A stretch of DNA of 64,000 bases from positions 123,031 to 187,030 of the forward strand of contig NZ_PGCP01000001.1 of assembly GCF_002812985.1 (NCBI RefSeq), given 5' to 3'. The position numbers and the translations under genes are program-made. Under the pieces are notes generated by a model. It was not told where the DNA came from and made no database searches. It saw nothing but the letters and a program-made list of their open reading frames with translations. The stretch comes from Aeromonas lusitana. GTDB taxonomy: Bacteria; Pseudomonadota; Gammaproteobacteria; Enterobacterales; Aeromonadaceae. Below are positions 25,447 through 34,306 of the stretch, piece after piece; the stretch's first letter is position 1, and every line of letters starts with the position of its first letter.

Positions 25447-26349
25447 ATGTATTACGGCTTTGATATTGGCGGCACCAAGATTGCCTTTGCTGTGTATGAC
25501 GCTGAACTGAACCTCTGTCACGAGGAGCGCATGAGCACGCCCGGTGACGACTACCAGGGGTTGCAGCAGCTCATTCGCTCCCGTGTCGACGCGGCCGATG
25601 AACGCTTCGGCGCCAAGGGCGTGGTCGGCATCGGCTTTCCGGGCATCCTCAATCGCCACGATGGCAGCATAGTGGCGGCAAACCTGCCCGCCATTCACGG
25701 CCGCCATCTGGGGGCGGATCTGGCCGAGCTGCTGGGTCGCGCGGTCAAGGTGGACAACGATGCCAACTGTTTCCTCTGGTCTGAAGTGCACCAGGGCGCC
25801 GCCGCCGAGGCCGACAGTGCGCTTGGGGTGACCATAGGCACAGGCATAGGTGGCGCCGTCTATCTGGCCGGCAAGCTCATTCAGGGACGCAACTGGCTGG
25901 CGGGCGAGATAGGCCACTACCCCCTGCCTGCCACCATCCTGATGAAGTACCCCGACCTGCCTCGTCCCCGTTGTGGCTGTGGTCGCCTGGTCTGTTTCGA
26001 AACCTATGCGTCCGGCACCGGCCTGGAGCGGCTCTATCACCATTTCCACGGCGAGCGTGCCAGCGGCCACCAGATAGTCGCCCGTTATGAGGCCCGCGAG
26101 GCGAGCGCCCTGGCGGCCATCGACTGTTGGCTGGAGATCCTGGCCGCCGGGCTCGCCACCGCCATCTCGGTGCTGGATCCCGAGGTAGTGGTGCTGGGAG
26201 GGGGCCTGAGCGGCCTGCCTGTGCTCTATCAACAGCTGCCCCAGCGCCTGCCCGGTCACCTGCTGCCCGGGGTCGCCCTGCCGGCTATTCGCCAGGCCAG
26301 CTTCGGCGGTGCCGGCGGTGTGCGCGGCGCGGCCCTGCTCAATTTATGA
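25447..26349 (+). CDS. nagK: N-acetylglucosamine kinase (ROK family)
   Basis: Phosphorylates N-acetylglucosamine from cell-wall or chitin recycling to GlcNAc-6-phosphate. The 300-residue protein begins MYYGFDIGGTKIAFAVYD like E. coli NagK. It has the ATP and sugar motifs (DNDANCF, GTGIGGAVY, GEIGHYPLP) and the ROK zinc site CGCGRLVCFE. The start at 25447 matches the E. coli start. cutC follows 41 bp downstream, separated by a perfect hairpin that begins within the nagK stop codon. Confidence 0.94.
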   Translation: MYYGFDIGGTKIAFAVYDAELNLCHEERMSTPGDDYQGLQQLIRSRVDAADERFGAKGVVGIGFPGILNRHDGSIVAANLPAIHGRHLGADLAELLGRAVKVDNDANCFLWSEVHQGAAAEADSALGVTIGTGIGGAVYLAGKLIQGRNWLAGEIGHYPLPATILMKYPDLPRPRCGCGRLVCFETYASGTGLERLYHHFHGERASGHQIVARYEAREASALAAIDCWLEILAAGLATAISVLDPEVVVLGGGLSGLPVLYQQLPQRLPGHLLPGVALPAIRQASFGGAGGVRGAALLNL

Positions 26350-26372
26350 GATCAGACACAGGGTCTGATCTC
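26348..26372 (+). repeat. Perfect hairpin between nagK and cutC
   Basis: A 10-bp inverted repeat (26348-26357 with 26363-26372), loop ACAGG, starts within the nagK stop codon. No T tract follows, so it is more likely an RNA processing or stability element than a terminator. Confidence 0.6.
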
Positions 26373-26390
26373 CCCGGATAAGGAGTCATC

Positions 26391-27116
26391 ATGACCCGTC
26401 TTGAAATCTGTATCGACAACCTGGAATCCCTGTTTACCGCTCAAGAAGCTGGCGCGGATCGCATTGAGCTCTGCTCTGCGCTGGGCCTCGGCGGCCTCAC
26501 TCCTTCTTATGGCTTCATGCAGCAGGTGGCGCGCCACTCGACCATCCCTGTGTACGCCATGATCCGCCCCCGTGCCGGCGATTTTTGCTTCAGCCCCGCC
26601 GAATTTGATCTCATGTTGCTGGATGTGGCCGCCGCCCGCGCCGCAGGCCTGCAAGGGGTGGTGGTCGGCCTGCTGGACGAGACCGGCCGGGTGCCTGCCG
26701 CCGAGCTCAAGCAGCTGGTGGAGGCCGCCGGTCCCCTCGGTGTCACCTTCCACCGCGCCATCGATCTCAGCTCCAACTGGCGCGCGGATCTCGAGACCAT
26801 AGTGGCGGCCGGTTGTGAGCGGATCCTGAGCTCGGGTCATGCGCCGACCGCCCTGGCGGGCCTTGAGACTCTGCAAGCCATGCAGCAGACCCTGGCCGGC
26901 CGTGCCAGCCTGATGCCGGGGGCCGGCGTCAATGCCGACAACGTGCGCACCATCCTCGAATTTACCGGCGTGAGTGAGGTGCATATGTCCGGCATGGGCT
27001 GGCGTGGTGGCATGGTGCCTCACGGCGTCAACATGGGCACCTCGGACGATGGCCGGGTGAATATTACAGACGGTGCCAAGGTAGCGGCGGTGCGGGCCTT
27101 GCTGGATCAGGTCTGA
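26391..27116 (+). CDS. cutC: CutC family protein
   Basis: A TIM-barrel protein of 241 residues of the CutC family. Recognisable segments are LEICIDNLES, GADRIELCSALGLGGLTPS, IRPRAGDFCFS, VTFHRAID and RILSSGHAPTAL. It was first linked to copper tolerance, but a direct copper role has been questioned; related proteins act on sugars or other small substrates. AAGGAG precedes the ATG. Co-location with nagK raises the alternative that it works on a sugar-derived metabolite. Confidence 0.93.
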   Translation: MTRLEICIDNLESLFTAQEAGADRIELCSALGLGGLTPSYGFMQQVARHSTIPVYAMIRPRAGDFCFSPAEFDLMLLDVAAARAAGLQGVVVGLLDETGRVPAAELKQLVEAAGPLGVTFHRAIDLSSNWRADLETIVAAGCERILSSGHAPTALAGLETLQAMQQTLAGRASLMPGAGVNADNVRTILEFTGVSEVHMSGMGWRGGMVPHGVNMGTSDDGRVNITDGAKVAAVRALLDQV

Positions 27117-27300
27117 AGAGCGAGTGTGCGACCCGTAACGGATCTTGTCATCTGAGCCCAGTCTGCCCCGCCTTGTGTGAACTCTCTCCCAGAGGCGGGG
27201 AAATCAACATGGCCGCCCGCAGCACCCGGTGCAAAAGTCTGATATCATCCCGTCTCTTTTTACATGCATTTTTATTACTTGGATCTGGAGCCATATCTCA

Positions 27301-27912
27301 ATGTCCCAATACGACTCTATCGAACAGAAGGCCAGCTATGGCATCGGCCGCAACATGGGTGATCAGTTGGCGCAGCAAGCCTTCGCTGGCCTGGATATCC
27401 CGGCCCTGCAACAAGGCCTGGCAGATGCCCTCAATGGTCTGGAGTTCGCGGTCAGCCGTGACGATATCAACGATGCCTTCCAGGTGATCACCGCCCGCAT
27501 GCAGGAAGAGCAGGAAGCCGTCGCCAAGGCAGCCGCTGCCGATGGCGAAGCCTTCCTGGCCGATAACGCCAAGCGTGCCGACGTGAAAGTGACCGATTCC
27601 GGTCTGCAGTATGAAGTCATGGTAGAAGGCAATGGCGCCGTGCCGGTGGCCGGTCAGTCTGTGCGCGTGCACTACCACGGTACCTTCACCCACGGTGGCG
27701 TGTTCGACAGCTCAGTCGCTCGCGGCGAGCCGGCCGAATTCCCGGTCACTGGCGTGATCGCCGGTTGGGTTGAAGCGCTGCAGATGATGCCGGTTGGTTC
27801 CAAGTGGAAGCTGTTCATTCCCCAGGATCTGGCTTACGGTGCTCGCGGTGCCGGCTCCATCCCGCCGTACTCCGCCCTGGTCTTCGAAGTGGAGCTGCTG
27901 GACATCCTGTGA
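27301..27912 (+). CDS. fklB: FKBP-type peptidyl-prolyl isomerase, FklB-like
   Basis: A 203-residue proline isomerase assisting protein folding. An N-terminal dimerisation region (SIEQKASYGIGRNMGDQL..., helical to about 100) leads into a C-terminal FKBP domain with VHYHGTFTHGGVFDSS, FPVTGVIAGWVEAL and IPQDLAYGARGAG. The size and layout match E. coli FklB (206 residues). No signal peptide is seen, so it acts in the cytoplasm. The ATG at 27301 was chosen to match FklB; upstream codons in frame look unlike coding sequence. Confidence 0.93.
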   Translation: MSQYDSIEQKASYGIGRNMGDQLAQQAFAGLDIPALQQGLADALNGLEFAVSRDDINDAFQVITARMQEEQEAVAKAAAADGEAFLADNAKRADVKVTDSGLQYEVMVEGNGAVPVAGQSVRVHYHGTFTHGGVFDSSVARGEPAEFPVTGVIAGWVEALQMMPVGSKWKLFIPQDLAYGARGAGSIPPYSALVFEVELLDIL

Positions 27913-27935
27913 TCCAGCTGGCTTGACCACGTAAA

Positions 27936-27969
27936 ACAAACGGCGACCTCAGGGTCGCCGTTTGTTTTT
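27936..27969 (+). terminator. Intrinsic terminator after fklB
   Basis: A 13-bp stem (27936-27948 with 27953-27965), loop TCAG, followed by a T run. Confidence 0.9.
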
Positions 27970-28041
27970 GGTTAGCCGACGTGGGCAATGTGCAGACATC
28001 GGGGTTTTGGATATAGTCAGGTCAGCTCAGGGAGAGAGACC

Positions 28042-28923
28042 ATGGCTGCCATCATCGAAGTCGTCGACCTCATCAAGCACTTCCCCGGCGTCAAGGCGGT
28101 GGACGGGCTCAGCTTTGCCATTCCCGCCGGCAGCTGTTTCGGCCTGCTCGGACCAAACGGGGCGGGCAAGACCACCACCATAGAACTGCTGGAGGGGATC
28201 CTCACCCAGGACGGCGGCCAGATCCTGTTTCATGGAGCTCCTCGCGGCGCCGATTATCGCTCCCGCGTCGGCATCCAGTTTCAGCACACGGCACTGCAGG
28301 ATTTTTTGACGGTGCGCGACACCCTGCGCCTGTTCGCCAGCCTCTATCCCAACCCCTTGCCGCGTGACCTGCTCATCGAGCTGTGCGCCCTCGGCGAGTT
28401 TATCGATCGGGACAGCCGCAAGCTCTCCGGCGGCCAGCGTCAACGGCTGCTGTTGGCGCTGGCCCTGCTCGGGGATCCCGAGCTGCTGTTTCTGGATGAA
28501 CCCACCACTGGACTGGATCCCCAGGCGCGTCACCACTTCTGGCAGCGTATCGAGGCGATCAAGGCTCAGGGCAAGACGGTGGTGCTCACCACCCACTACA
28601 TGGACGAGGCGCAGCAGCTGTGCGATCGCATCGCCATCGTCGATCACGGTCATCTGCTCAGCCTGGATACCCCGGCGGCCCTGTTGGCCCGCCACTTCGA
28701 CGGTGTGCTGGTGCGCCTCGCGGATCACCCGGCGCTGGTCAGCCTGGGCCATCCCCTGCAACGGCATGGGGATCAGGTGGAGTTGACCTGCCCGGACGTG
28801 GCGGCCCTGCTGCCACGTCTGCTCGGCCTGGGCGTGCCGCTCACCGGCATGCAGGTGCGATCCCCGAATCTGGAGGATCTCTTCTTGCACCTGACCGGCC
28901 ACAGCCTGAGGAGCGGTTCATGA
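28042..28923 (+). CDS. ABC-2 exporter ATPase subunit
   Basis: ATP-binding subunit of about 293 residues. Walker A GPNGAGKTTT, signature LSGGQRQRLLLALALL, Walker B LLFLDEPTTGLDP and the H-loop TTHYMDEA are all intact. This is the CcmA/NatA/DrrA-like branch that powers ABC-2 membrane subunits. A GGGAGAGAGACC leader precedes the ATG at 28042. The stop overlaps the start of the permease by ATGA, so both subunits are made together. The substrate is unknown. Confidence 0.94.
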   Translation: MAAIIEVVDLIKHFPGVKAVDGLSFAIPAGSCFGLLGPNGAGKTTTIELLEGILTQDGGQILFHGAPRGADYRSRVGIQFQHTALQDFLTVRDTLRLFASLYPNPLPRDLLIELCALGEFIDRDSRKLSGGQRQRLLLALALLGDPELLFLDEPTTGLDPQARHHFWQRIEAIKAQGKTVVLTTHYMDEAQQLCDRIAIVDHGHLLSLDTPAALLARHFDGVLVRLADHPALVSLGHPLQRHGDQVELTCPDVAALLPRLLGLGVPLTGMQVRSPNLEDLFLHLTGHSLRSGS

Positions 28924-29933
28924 ACGGCGCCATCAAGCGTATCGGCGCGCTCTTCTACGCCCGCAACCTGGAGTTTGTGCGAGACAGGGCGGCGCTGGTG
29001 TGGAATCTGGCGTTCCCGCTGCTGCTGGTCATCGGCTTCTCTCTCATCTTCTCCGGCCCCCCCAAACCCCTGGTGCAAATCGGGGTGCTGGGGGAGCTGA
29101 GCCCTGCCTATCAGCCCCTGCACGCCATTCCACTGCTGAAGCTTATCCCCTATGACGACGAGGGGAGGGGGCAGCTCAAGGTGCGCCACCATCAGCTGGA
29201 TCTGCTGCTCTCGCCCGCCCGTGGCCACTATTGGGTCAACCCGGACGCGCCTCAGGGGGCCATGGCTGAGTATCTGTTGCGCCAGACTGTGTTCCTGCCG
29301 CTGGTGAAGGAGAGCCTGAGCGGACAGGCCATCCGCTACGGTGACTGGCTGTTGCCTGGGGTGATCGGCATGAACCTGATGTTCTCCGGTCTGTTCGGGG
29401 TCGGCTTCGTCATCGTACGCTACCGCAAGAACGGTGTGCTCAAGCGATTGCGGGCGACCCCGCTCTCCGCCGCCGAGTTTCTCTGTGCCCAGCTGCTGTC
29501 ACGGGTGTTGATCACCCTGGTGGTGAGCCTGCTGGTGTTTCTGGTGGCCTACTGGCTGCTGGATGTACCCCTGCTGGGGTCGGGCTGGTTGTTGCTGCTG
29601 ATAGCCCTGGTGGGGGGCGCGGCCATGGCATCCCTGGGTCTGCTCATCGCTGCCCGCATCCAGAATGAAGAGTTGGCGAGCGGTTTGCTCAATCTCATCA
29701 GCCTGCCCATGATGTTCTTATCCGGCGTCTGGTTTTCGCTGGAAGGGTCTCCTGCCTGGCTGCAGGCGGTCGGGGCCAGGTTGCCACTGAGCCAGATCAT
29801 CGAGGCGGCCCGTGCCGTGATGCTGGAGGGGGCGGGTTGGCAGCAGGTGGCAGGGCCACTGGTCCAGGTCATCCTATTCGCCCTGGTGTGTGTGGTGCTG
29901 GGCTCTGCGATGTTCAAATGGAGTGCAAAATGA
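28920..29933 (+). CDS. ABC-2 type permease subunit
   Basis: A 337-residue membrane subunit. One N-terminal helix (ALVWNLAFPLLLVIGFSLIF), a large extracytoplasmic loop (about 45-140), then five helices (LLPGVIGMNLMFSGLFG... to ...LVCVVLGSAMFKW) make the standard ABC-2 layout. The motif YRKNGVLKRLRATPLS is typical of the DrrB/NodJ-like family. It starts inside the ATPase stop codon and ends inside the start of the DUF2845 gene. A drug, lipid or polysaccharide substrate is possible. Confidence 0.92.
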   Translation: MNGAIKRIGALFYARNLEFVRDRAALVWNLAFPLLLVIGFSLIFSGPPKPLVQIGVLGELSPAYQPLHAIPLLKLIPYDDEGRGQLKVRHHQLDLLLSPARGHYWVNPDAPQGAMAEYLLRQTVFLPLVKESLSGQAIRYGDWLLPGVIGMNLMFSGLFGVGFVIVRYRKNGVLKRLRATPLSAAEFLCAQLLSRVLITLVVSLLVFLVAYWLLDVPLLGSGWLLLLIALVGGAAMASLGLLIAARIQNEELASGLLNLISLPMMFLSGVWFSLEGSPAWLQAVGARLPLSQIIEAARAVMLEGAGWQQVAGPLVQVILFALVCVVLGSAMFKWSAK

Positions 29934-30232
29934 AGTCAGTCTGCTGGTTATTGCTGCTGGTTGCCGCACTGCCGGTGAGCGCCGGCACCCTGCGCTGCAA
30001 GAGTGCGCTCCTGACCGAGGGAGATACCACTGCCGAACTGCTGATCCGCTGCGGTCAGCCCATGCTCAAGGAAGATCTGACCCGCTACGAGGAGAATGGC
30101 TTCGGTGCCCGGATGACGGTCAAGTATGCCGAGCGCTGGACCTACAACTTTGGCAAGAACCAGTTCATGCAATTTGTCACCGTCGAGAACGGCGTCATCA
30201 CCGAGATCGAGGATGGCCCCCGCGGCGGCTGA
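29930..30232 (+). CDS. DUF2845 small periplasmic protein
   Basis: A 100-residue secreted protein with a signal peptide (ending PVSAG). It has the DUF2845 pattern: LRCKSALLTEGDTTAELLIRCGQP, then ERWTYNFGKNQFMQFVTVENG and ITEIEDGPRGG. It resembles the small BamE/SmpA-like fold (a guess from the motif GDTTAELLIRCGQP). Function is unknown. Its ATG overlaps the permease stop codon (ATGA), so it is the third member of the ABC-2 operon, either an accessory factor or a passenger. Confidence 0.85.
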   Translation: MKSVCWLLLLVAALPVSAGTLRCKSALLTEGDTTAELLIRCGQPMLKEDLTRYEENGFGARMTVKYAERWTYNFGKNQFMQFVTVENGVITEIEDGPRGG

Positions 30233-30753
30233 GTTGCCATAGCAGCAGGTTACAAGCCGGGCCACTCATGGGAGGCCAGTGCTGGTGCCTCTTCAAAGCC
30301 TTTTACCCACTTCTATACCCACCTCTTCCCGCCTCCGCCCCCCATCCCGATTTGCATTGTTCATGGCGTTGTGTCTCCAGGGGCAGGAGCGCTCTCTATG
30401 GGAACACCACTCCCAAAACCGGGGCATGATGGCAGAAACATGAGCCTAATGAGTCAGTTGACCGCAGATCTCACTGCCCCATCTCGGTGCGGCCCCATTT
30501 TTCTTCAAAAATAATCCTCACAGTGCGAATGGCCTCCGGCAGCAGGCTATTTTGGAAATAAGGGTCTATTTTTTATTCATAAGGTGTTTATCGGCCAGTT
30601 CGAACATTTTGTGCTGCTGCACCAGAATTGGGCTCGGTTGCACCGATTGACAGGTTTTTCACCGGCTGGATAAGCTGCAAAAAAGTAGGGAAAACGCTGG
30701 CATCTTGTTGGATTTAGGGTGCCAACTCGAATCAAACCACAGGGAAGAGTGAC
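30233..30753. other. 521-bp gap before aapJ
   Basis: No gene was recognised. A weak sigma-70 candidate is TTGACA (30647-30652) with TAAGCT (30671-30676) at 18 bp. The only in-frame candidates are short (about 24 codons) without ribosome sites. No sigma-54 promoter fits. A regulatory role for the long leader is possible but not shown. Confidence 0.3.
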
Positions 30754-31773
30754 ATGAAGCAGATACACAAGGTGGGTATGGTGATAGTGCTGTCGCTGGC
30801 GGCAGCCAATGTTTGGGCCGACGGCACCCTGGATGCGGTCAAGAAGAAAGGGTTCGTGCAGTGCGGGGTTGGCGATGGCCTGCCCGGTTTCTCCAACCCG
30901 GATGCCAAGGGTACCTGGACCGGTCTGGATGTGGACGTGTGCCGCGCCGTGGCCGCTGCCGTGCTCGGGGATGCCACCAAGGTCAAATATGTCTCCCTGA
31001 CCGCCAAGGAGCGCTTCACCGCCCTGCAATCCGGCGAGGTGGATCTACTGTCGCGCAATACCACCTGGACACTGACCCGGGATGGATCTCTGGGCCTCAC
31101 CTTCGCCGGGGTGAACTACTACGACGGTCAGGGCTTCCTGGTCAAACAATCCCTCGGGGTCAAGAGTGCCAAGGAGCTGGATGGCGCGGCAGTCTGTATC
31201 CAGTCCGGTACCACCACAGAGCTCAACCTGGCGGATTATTTCCGTGCCAACGGCGGCATGAAATACACCCCTGTGGTGTTCGATACCTCAGACCAGACCG
31301 TCAAGGGCTTCGAGGCCGGCCGCTGCGATGTGCTGACCTCGGATCAATCCCAGCTCTACTCCCTCAAGATCAAGCTGGCCAAGCCGGAAGAGGCTCTGGT
31401 ACTGCCCGAAGTCATCTCCAAGGAGCCGCTGGGCCCGGCGGTGCGCCAGGGGGATGAGCAATGGTTCAAGGTGGTGCGCTGGAGTCTCTACGCCATGCTC
31501 AACGCCGAGGAAGCCGGGGTGACCAGCGCCAACGTGGACGAGATGCTCAAATCCACCAACCCGGATATTCGCCGTCTGCTGGGGCTGGAAGAGCCCAAGG
31601 GCTCCGTGCTGGGGCTGGATGACAAGTGGGCGTACAACATAGTCAAACAGGTTGGCAACTACGGCGAGTCGTTCGATCGCAACGTGGGGGCGGGCTCTCC
31701 CCTCAAGATCGATCGCGGCATCAACGCACTCTGGAACAAGGGTGGCCTGATGTACGCACCGCCCATTCGTTGA
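30754..31773 (+). CDS. aapJ: General L-amino acid-binding protein
   Basis: Periplasmic receptor of a polar amino acid ABC importer (AapJ/BztA type), 339 residues. A signal peptide (ending NVWADG) is followed by the family pattern GVGDGLPGFSNPDAKGTWTGLDVDVCRAVAAA, LLSRNTTWTLTRD, and CDVLTSDQSQLYSLK. AapJ-type systems take up glutamate, aspartate, glutamine and related amino acids. The permease genes aapQ and aapM and the ATPase gene aapP follow on the same strand. Confidence 0.95.
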   Translation: MKQIHKVGMVIVLSLAAANVWADGTLDAVKKKGFVQCGVGDGLPGFSNPDAKGTWTGLDVDVCRAVAAAVLGDATKVKYVSLTAKERFTALQSGEVDLLSRNTTWTLTRDGSLGLTFAGVNYYDGQGFLVKQSLGVKSAKELDGAAVCIQSGTTTELNLADYFRANGGMKYTPVVFDTSDQTVKGFEAGRCDVLTSDQSQLYSLKIKLAKPEEALVLPEVISKEPLGPAVRQGDEQWFKVVRWSLYAMLNAEEAGVTSANVDEMLKSTNPDIRRLLGLEEPKGSVLGLDDKWAYNIVKQVGNYGESFDRNVGAGSPLKIDRGINALWNKGGLMYAPPIR

Positions 31774-31841
31774 GTCGATGAGCAGTCGGGGGGCCTGACC
31801 CCCCATTTTCCCCTTGCCTTGGCTTTGTCGGAGTCATCCTT

Positions 31842-33029
31842 ATGGCGTTACATGCATCAAACCATAAGAAGGAACAGGGCCGCTGGTGGTATGACGCCAA
31901 GGTACGGGCGCTGGTGTTCCAGTGTCTGGCCATCGCCGCCGTTCTCGCCTTTCTGTTCTACATCATCAACAATGCCCTGACCAATCTGGCGACCCGTGGC
32001 ATCACCACTGGGTTCGATTTTCTGGGCAACACCGCCGGGTTCGGCATCTTGCAGAGCCTGATCCCCTACGACGAGACCTATACCTTCGGTCGCACCTTTG
32101 TCGTAGGTCTGCTCAATACCCTGCTGGTCTCTGTACTCGGCATCCTGTTTGCTACCGTGCTGGGCTTCGTGCTCGGGGTGGCTCGGCTGTCGAGCAACTG
32201 GCTGGTGGCCAAGATTGCGACTGTCTATATCGAGACGTTTCGCAACATTCCGCTGCTGCTGCAGATCTTCTTCTGGTACTTCTCTGTGCTGCGCACCCTG
32301 CCATCCCCCCGCGAGAGCGTGGAGCTTGGCGGTCTCGCCTTCCTCAATGTGCGGGGTTTCTATCTGCCCAAACCGCTGTTTGAGGAGGGGTTTGGCTATG
32401 TATTGTGGGCCTTGCTTCTGGCGCTGCTGATCAGTTGGGGCCTGCGCCGCTGGGCCGCGCGCCGTCAGGAGCTGACCGGCAGGATGTTCCCGGTCTGGAG
32501 CTGCAGCCTGGGGCTCGTCGTCTTGCTGCCCGCTATCACCTTCCTGCTGGTGGGCAGCCCCCTTGCCTGGAGCGTCCCGACCCTGCAGGGCTTCAACTTC
32601 CGGGGCGGGTTGACGGTCTTGCCGGAACTCGCGGCGCTGCTGCTGGCGCTGACCATCTACACGGCGGCCTTCATCGCCGAGATAGTGCGCTCCGGCATCC
32701 TAGCCATCAGCAAGGGGCAGACGGAAGCGGCCTCCGCGCTGGGGTTATCCCCCACCAAGACGCTTCGACTGGTCATTATTCCGCAGGCGATGCGGGTCAT
32801 CATACCGCCGCTCACCAGCCAGTACCTGAACCTCACCAAGAACTCGTCCCTGGCCACCGCCATCGGCTACCCGGATCTGGTCTCGGTGTTCATGGGCACC
32901 ACTCTCAACCAGACGGGGCAGGCTATTGAAGTGATCGCCATGACCATGGGGGTCTATCTCCTCATCAGTATCACCACCTCGGTGCTGATGAACATCTATA
33001 ACCGCAAGATGACGCTGGTCGAGCGCTAG
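31842..33029 (+). CDS. aapQ: Amino acid ABC permease AapQ
   Basis: Inner-membrane permease of 395 residues of the BztB/AapQ type. It is longer than usual HAAT permeases because extra helices lie between the first and second segments. It has the VARLSSNWLVAKIATVYIETFRNIPLLLQIFFWYF entry of the binding-protein-dependent permease domain and the EAA loop at GQTEAASALGLSPTKTLRLVIIPQAM. It pairs with AapM. Its stop codon overlaps the AGGAGG ribosome site of a micro-ORF. Confidence 0.94.
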   Translation: MALHASNHKKEQGRWWYDAKVRALVFQCLAIAAVLAFLFYIINNALTNLATRGITTGFDFLGNTAGFGILQSLIPYDETYTFGRTFVVGLLNTLLVSVLGILFATVLGFVLGVARLSSNWLVAKIATVYIETFRNIPLLLQIFFWYFSVLRTLPSPRESVELGGLAFLNVRGFYLPKPLFEEGFGYVLWALLLALLISWGLRRWAARRQELTGRMFPVWSCSLGLVVLLPAITFLLVGSPLAWSVPTLQGFNFRGGLTVLPELAALLLALTIYTAAFIAEIVRSGILAISKGQTEAASALGLSPTKTLRLVIIPQAMRVIIPPLTSQYLNLTKNSSLATAIGYPDLVSVFMGTTLNQTGQAIEVIAMTMGVYLLISITTSVLMNIYNRKMTLVER

Positions 33030-33037
33030 GAGGTCTT

Positions 33038-33121
33038 ATGTCGATGAAACAACGAGGAATAGAGGACCGTCAGCTTGCTTCGCTGTATTCCAATAGTCAT
33101 GGGGAGGCCGTATGCATGTGA
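33038..33121 (+). CDS. Possible 27-residue micro-ORF between aapQ and aapM
   Basis: A strong AGGAGG lies 4 bases before ATG, overlapping the aapQ stop. The frame (begins MSMKQRGIEDRQ) runs 27 codons and stops 10 nt inside aapM, in another frame. It could couple aapM translation to aapQ, or be a small protein. No homologue is recognised; aapM has its own GGGGAGG site, so coupling is not required. Confidence 0.35.
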   Translation: MSMKQRGIEDRQLASLYSNSHGEAVCM

Positions 33122-34206
33122 ATGAGTTGCAAGAGGCGCTGCCGCCCCCGGACAACCGGCGTGGTGTGCTGGCCTGGCTGCGGCAGAATCTGTTCCCCAA
33201 CTGGTGGAATGGGTTGCTGACCCTGGTACTGGCCTACCTGCTGCTGCCCCTCATCTGGTCGGCCCTGGACTGGGCGCTGTTCTCGGCTACCTGGCAGGGC
33301 AGCAGTCGTGCCGACTGTGTGCAGGGGGGCGCCTGCTGGATCTTTATCGAGAGCCGGCTCGGCCAATATCTCTACGGCTTCTACCCAGGGGATCAGTATT
33401 GGCGCATCAACCTGGCCTTTGTGGGCTTGGCGGTGCTGCTGGCGCTGCTGATCTGGCCGCGTACGCCGCGCAAGGGCTGGCTCGCACTGTTCACCCTGCT
33501 GGTGTTTCCGGTCATCGCCTTCCTGCTGATCCACGGTGGCGCCGGCCTCGAGGTCGTGGAGACCAACCGCTGGGGCGGCTTGATGCTGACCCTGGTGTTG
33601 GCGGTGGTGGGGATAGCCGTCGCGCTGCCATTCGGGATCTTGCTGGCACTGGGGCGTCGCTCCCACATGCCGGTCATCTCCAGCCTCTCCACCGTCTATA
33701 TCGAGTTCTGGCGGGCGGTACCGCTCATCACTGTGCTGTTCATGGCATCCGTCATGTTGCCACTGTTCATGACCAGCGAGGTGGAGCTCGACAAGCTGTT
33801 GCGCGCCCTCATCGGCATCATCTTGTTCCAGTCGGCCTATGTGGCGGAGGTGGTGCGCGGTGGCCTGCAGGCGATCCCCAAGGGGCAGTACGAGGCGGGG
33901 GAGGCGCTCGGGCTCTCCTATTGGAAGGTGATGGGGCTCATCATCATGCCCCAGGCCCTCAAGATCACCATTCCCTCCCTGGTGAACACCTTTATCTCGC
34001 TGTTCAAGGACACCAGTCTGGTGCTGATCATAGGCCTGTTCGACCTGCTCGCCATCTCCAAGGTGGCGCTGGCGGATCCGGCCTGGCTTGGCTTCTCGAC
34101 CGAGGCCTATGTGTTTATCGCCATGATCTTCTGGATGTTCTGTTTCGGCATGTCCCGTTACTCCATCTATCTGGAACGCAAGCTCAACACGGGCCACAAG
34201 CATTAG
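33112..34206 (+). CDS. aapM: Amino acid ABC permease AapM
   Basis: Inner-membrane permease of 364 residues, AapM/BztC type. An N-terminal extension with several helices is followed by the permease domain: GGLMLTLVLAVVGIAVALPFGILLALGRRS, STVYIEFWRAVPLITVLF, and the EAA loop GQYEAGEALGLSYWKVMGLIIMPQALK. It forms the channel with AapQ. GGGGAGG lies 4 bases before the ATG. The preceding micro-ORF stops within its first codons. Confidence 0.94.
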   Translation: MHVNELQEALPPPDNRRGVLAWLRQNLFPNWWNGLLTLVLAYLLLPLIWSALDWALFSATWQGSSRADCVQGGACWIFIESRLGQYLYGFYPGDQYWRINLAFVGLAVLLALLIWPRTPRKGWLALFTLLVFPVIAFLLIHGGAGLEVVETNRWGGLMLTLVLAVVGIAVALPFGILLALGRRSHMPVISSLSTVYIEFWRAVPLITVLFMASVMLPLFMTSEVELDKLLRALIGIILFQSAYVAEVVRGGLQAIPKGQYEAGEALGLSYWKVMGLIIMPQALKITIPSLVNTFISLFKDTSLVLIIGLFDLLAISKVALADPAWLGFSTEAYVFIAMIFWMFCFGMSRYSIYLERKLNTGHKH

Positions 34207-34219
34207 GAGCAGGTTAACG

Positions 34220-34306
34220 ATGACGACAATGGCGACGGCAAAGCATGGCGATTTTCATGGACAGCAAGTGGAACGACCACGAGTAGCAGGAGTAGCTTCA
34301 AAATGA
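34220..34306 (+). CDS. Possible 28-residue micro-ORF between aapM and aapP
   Basis: The frame (begins [12 protein letters not shown]) has 28 codons. Its stop codon overlaps the aapP start as ATGA, the usual sign of translational coupling. A GGAG-type site lies 10-14 bases upstream. It has no recognised relative. It repeats the pattern of the aapQ-aapM gap, so both may be leader peptides. Confidence 0.35.
   Translation: MTTMATAKHGDFHGQQVERPRVAGVASK

Noticed and set aside
27229..27300. Longer N-terminus for the FklB-like protein
   Set aside because: The extra 24 codons do not match FklB and look like upstream leader.
30590..30640. Possible sigma-54 promoter upstream of aapJ
   Set aside because: The candidate GG and GC are 8 bp apart instead of 10.
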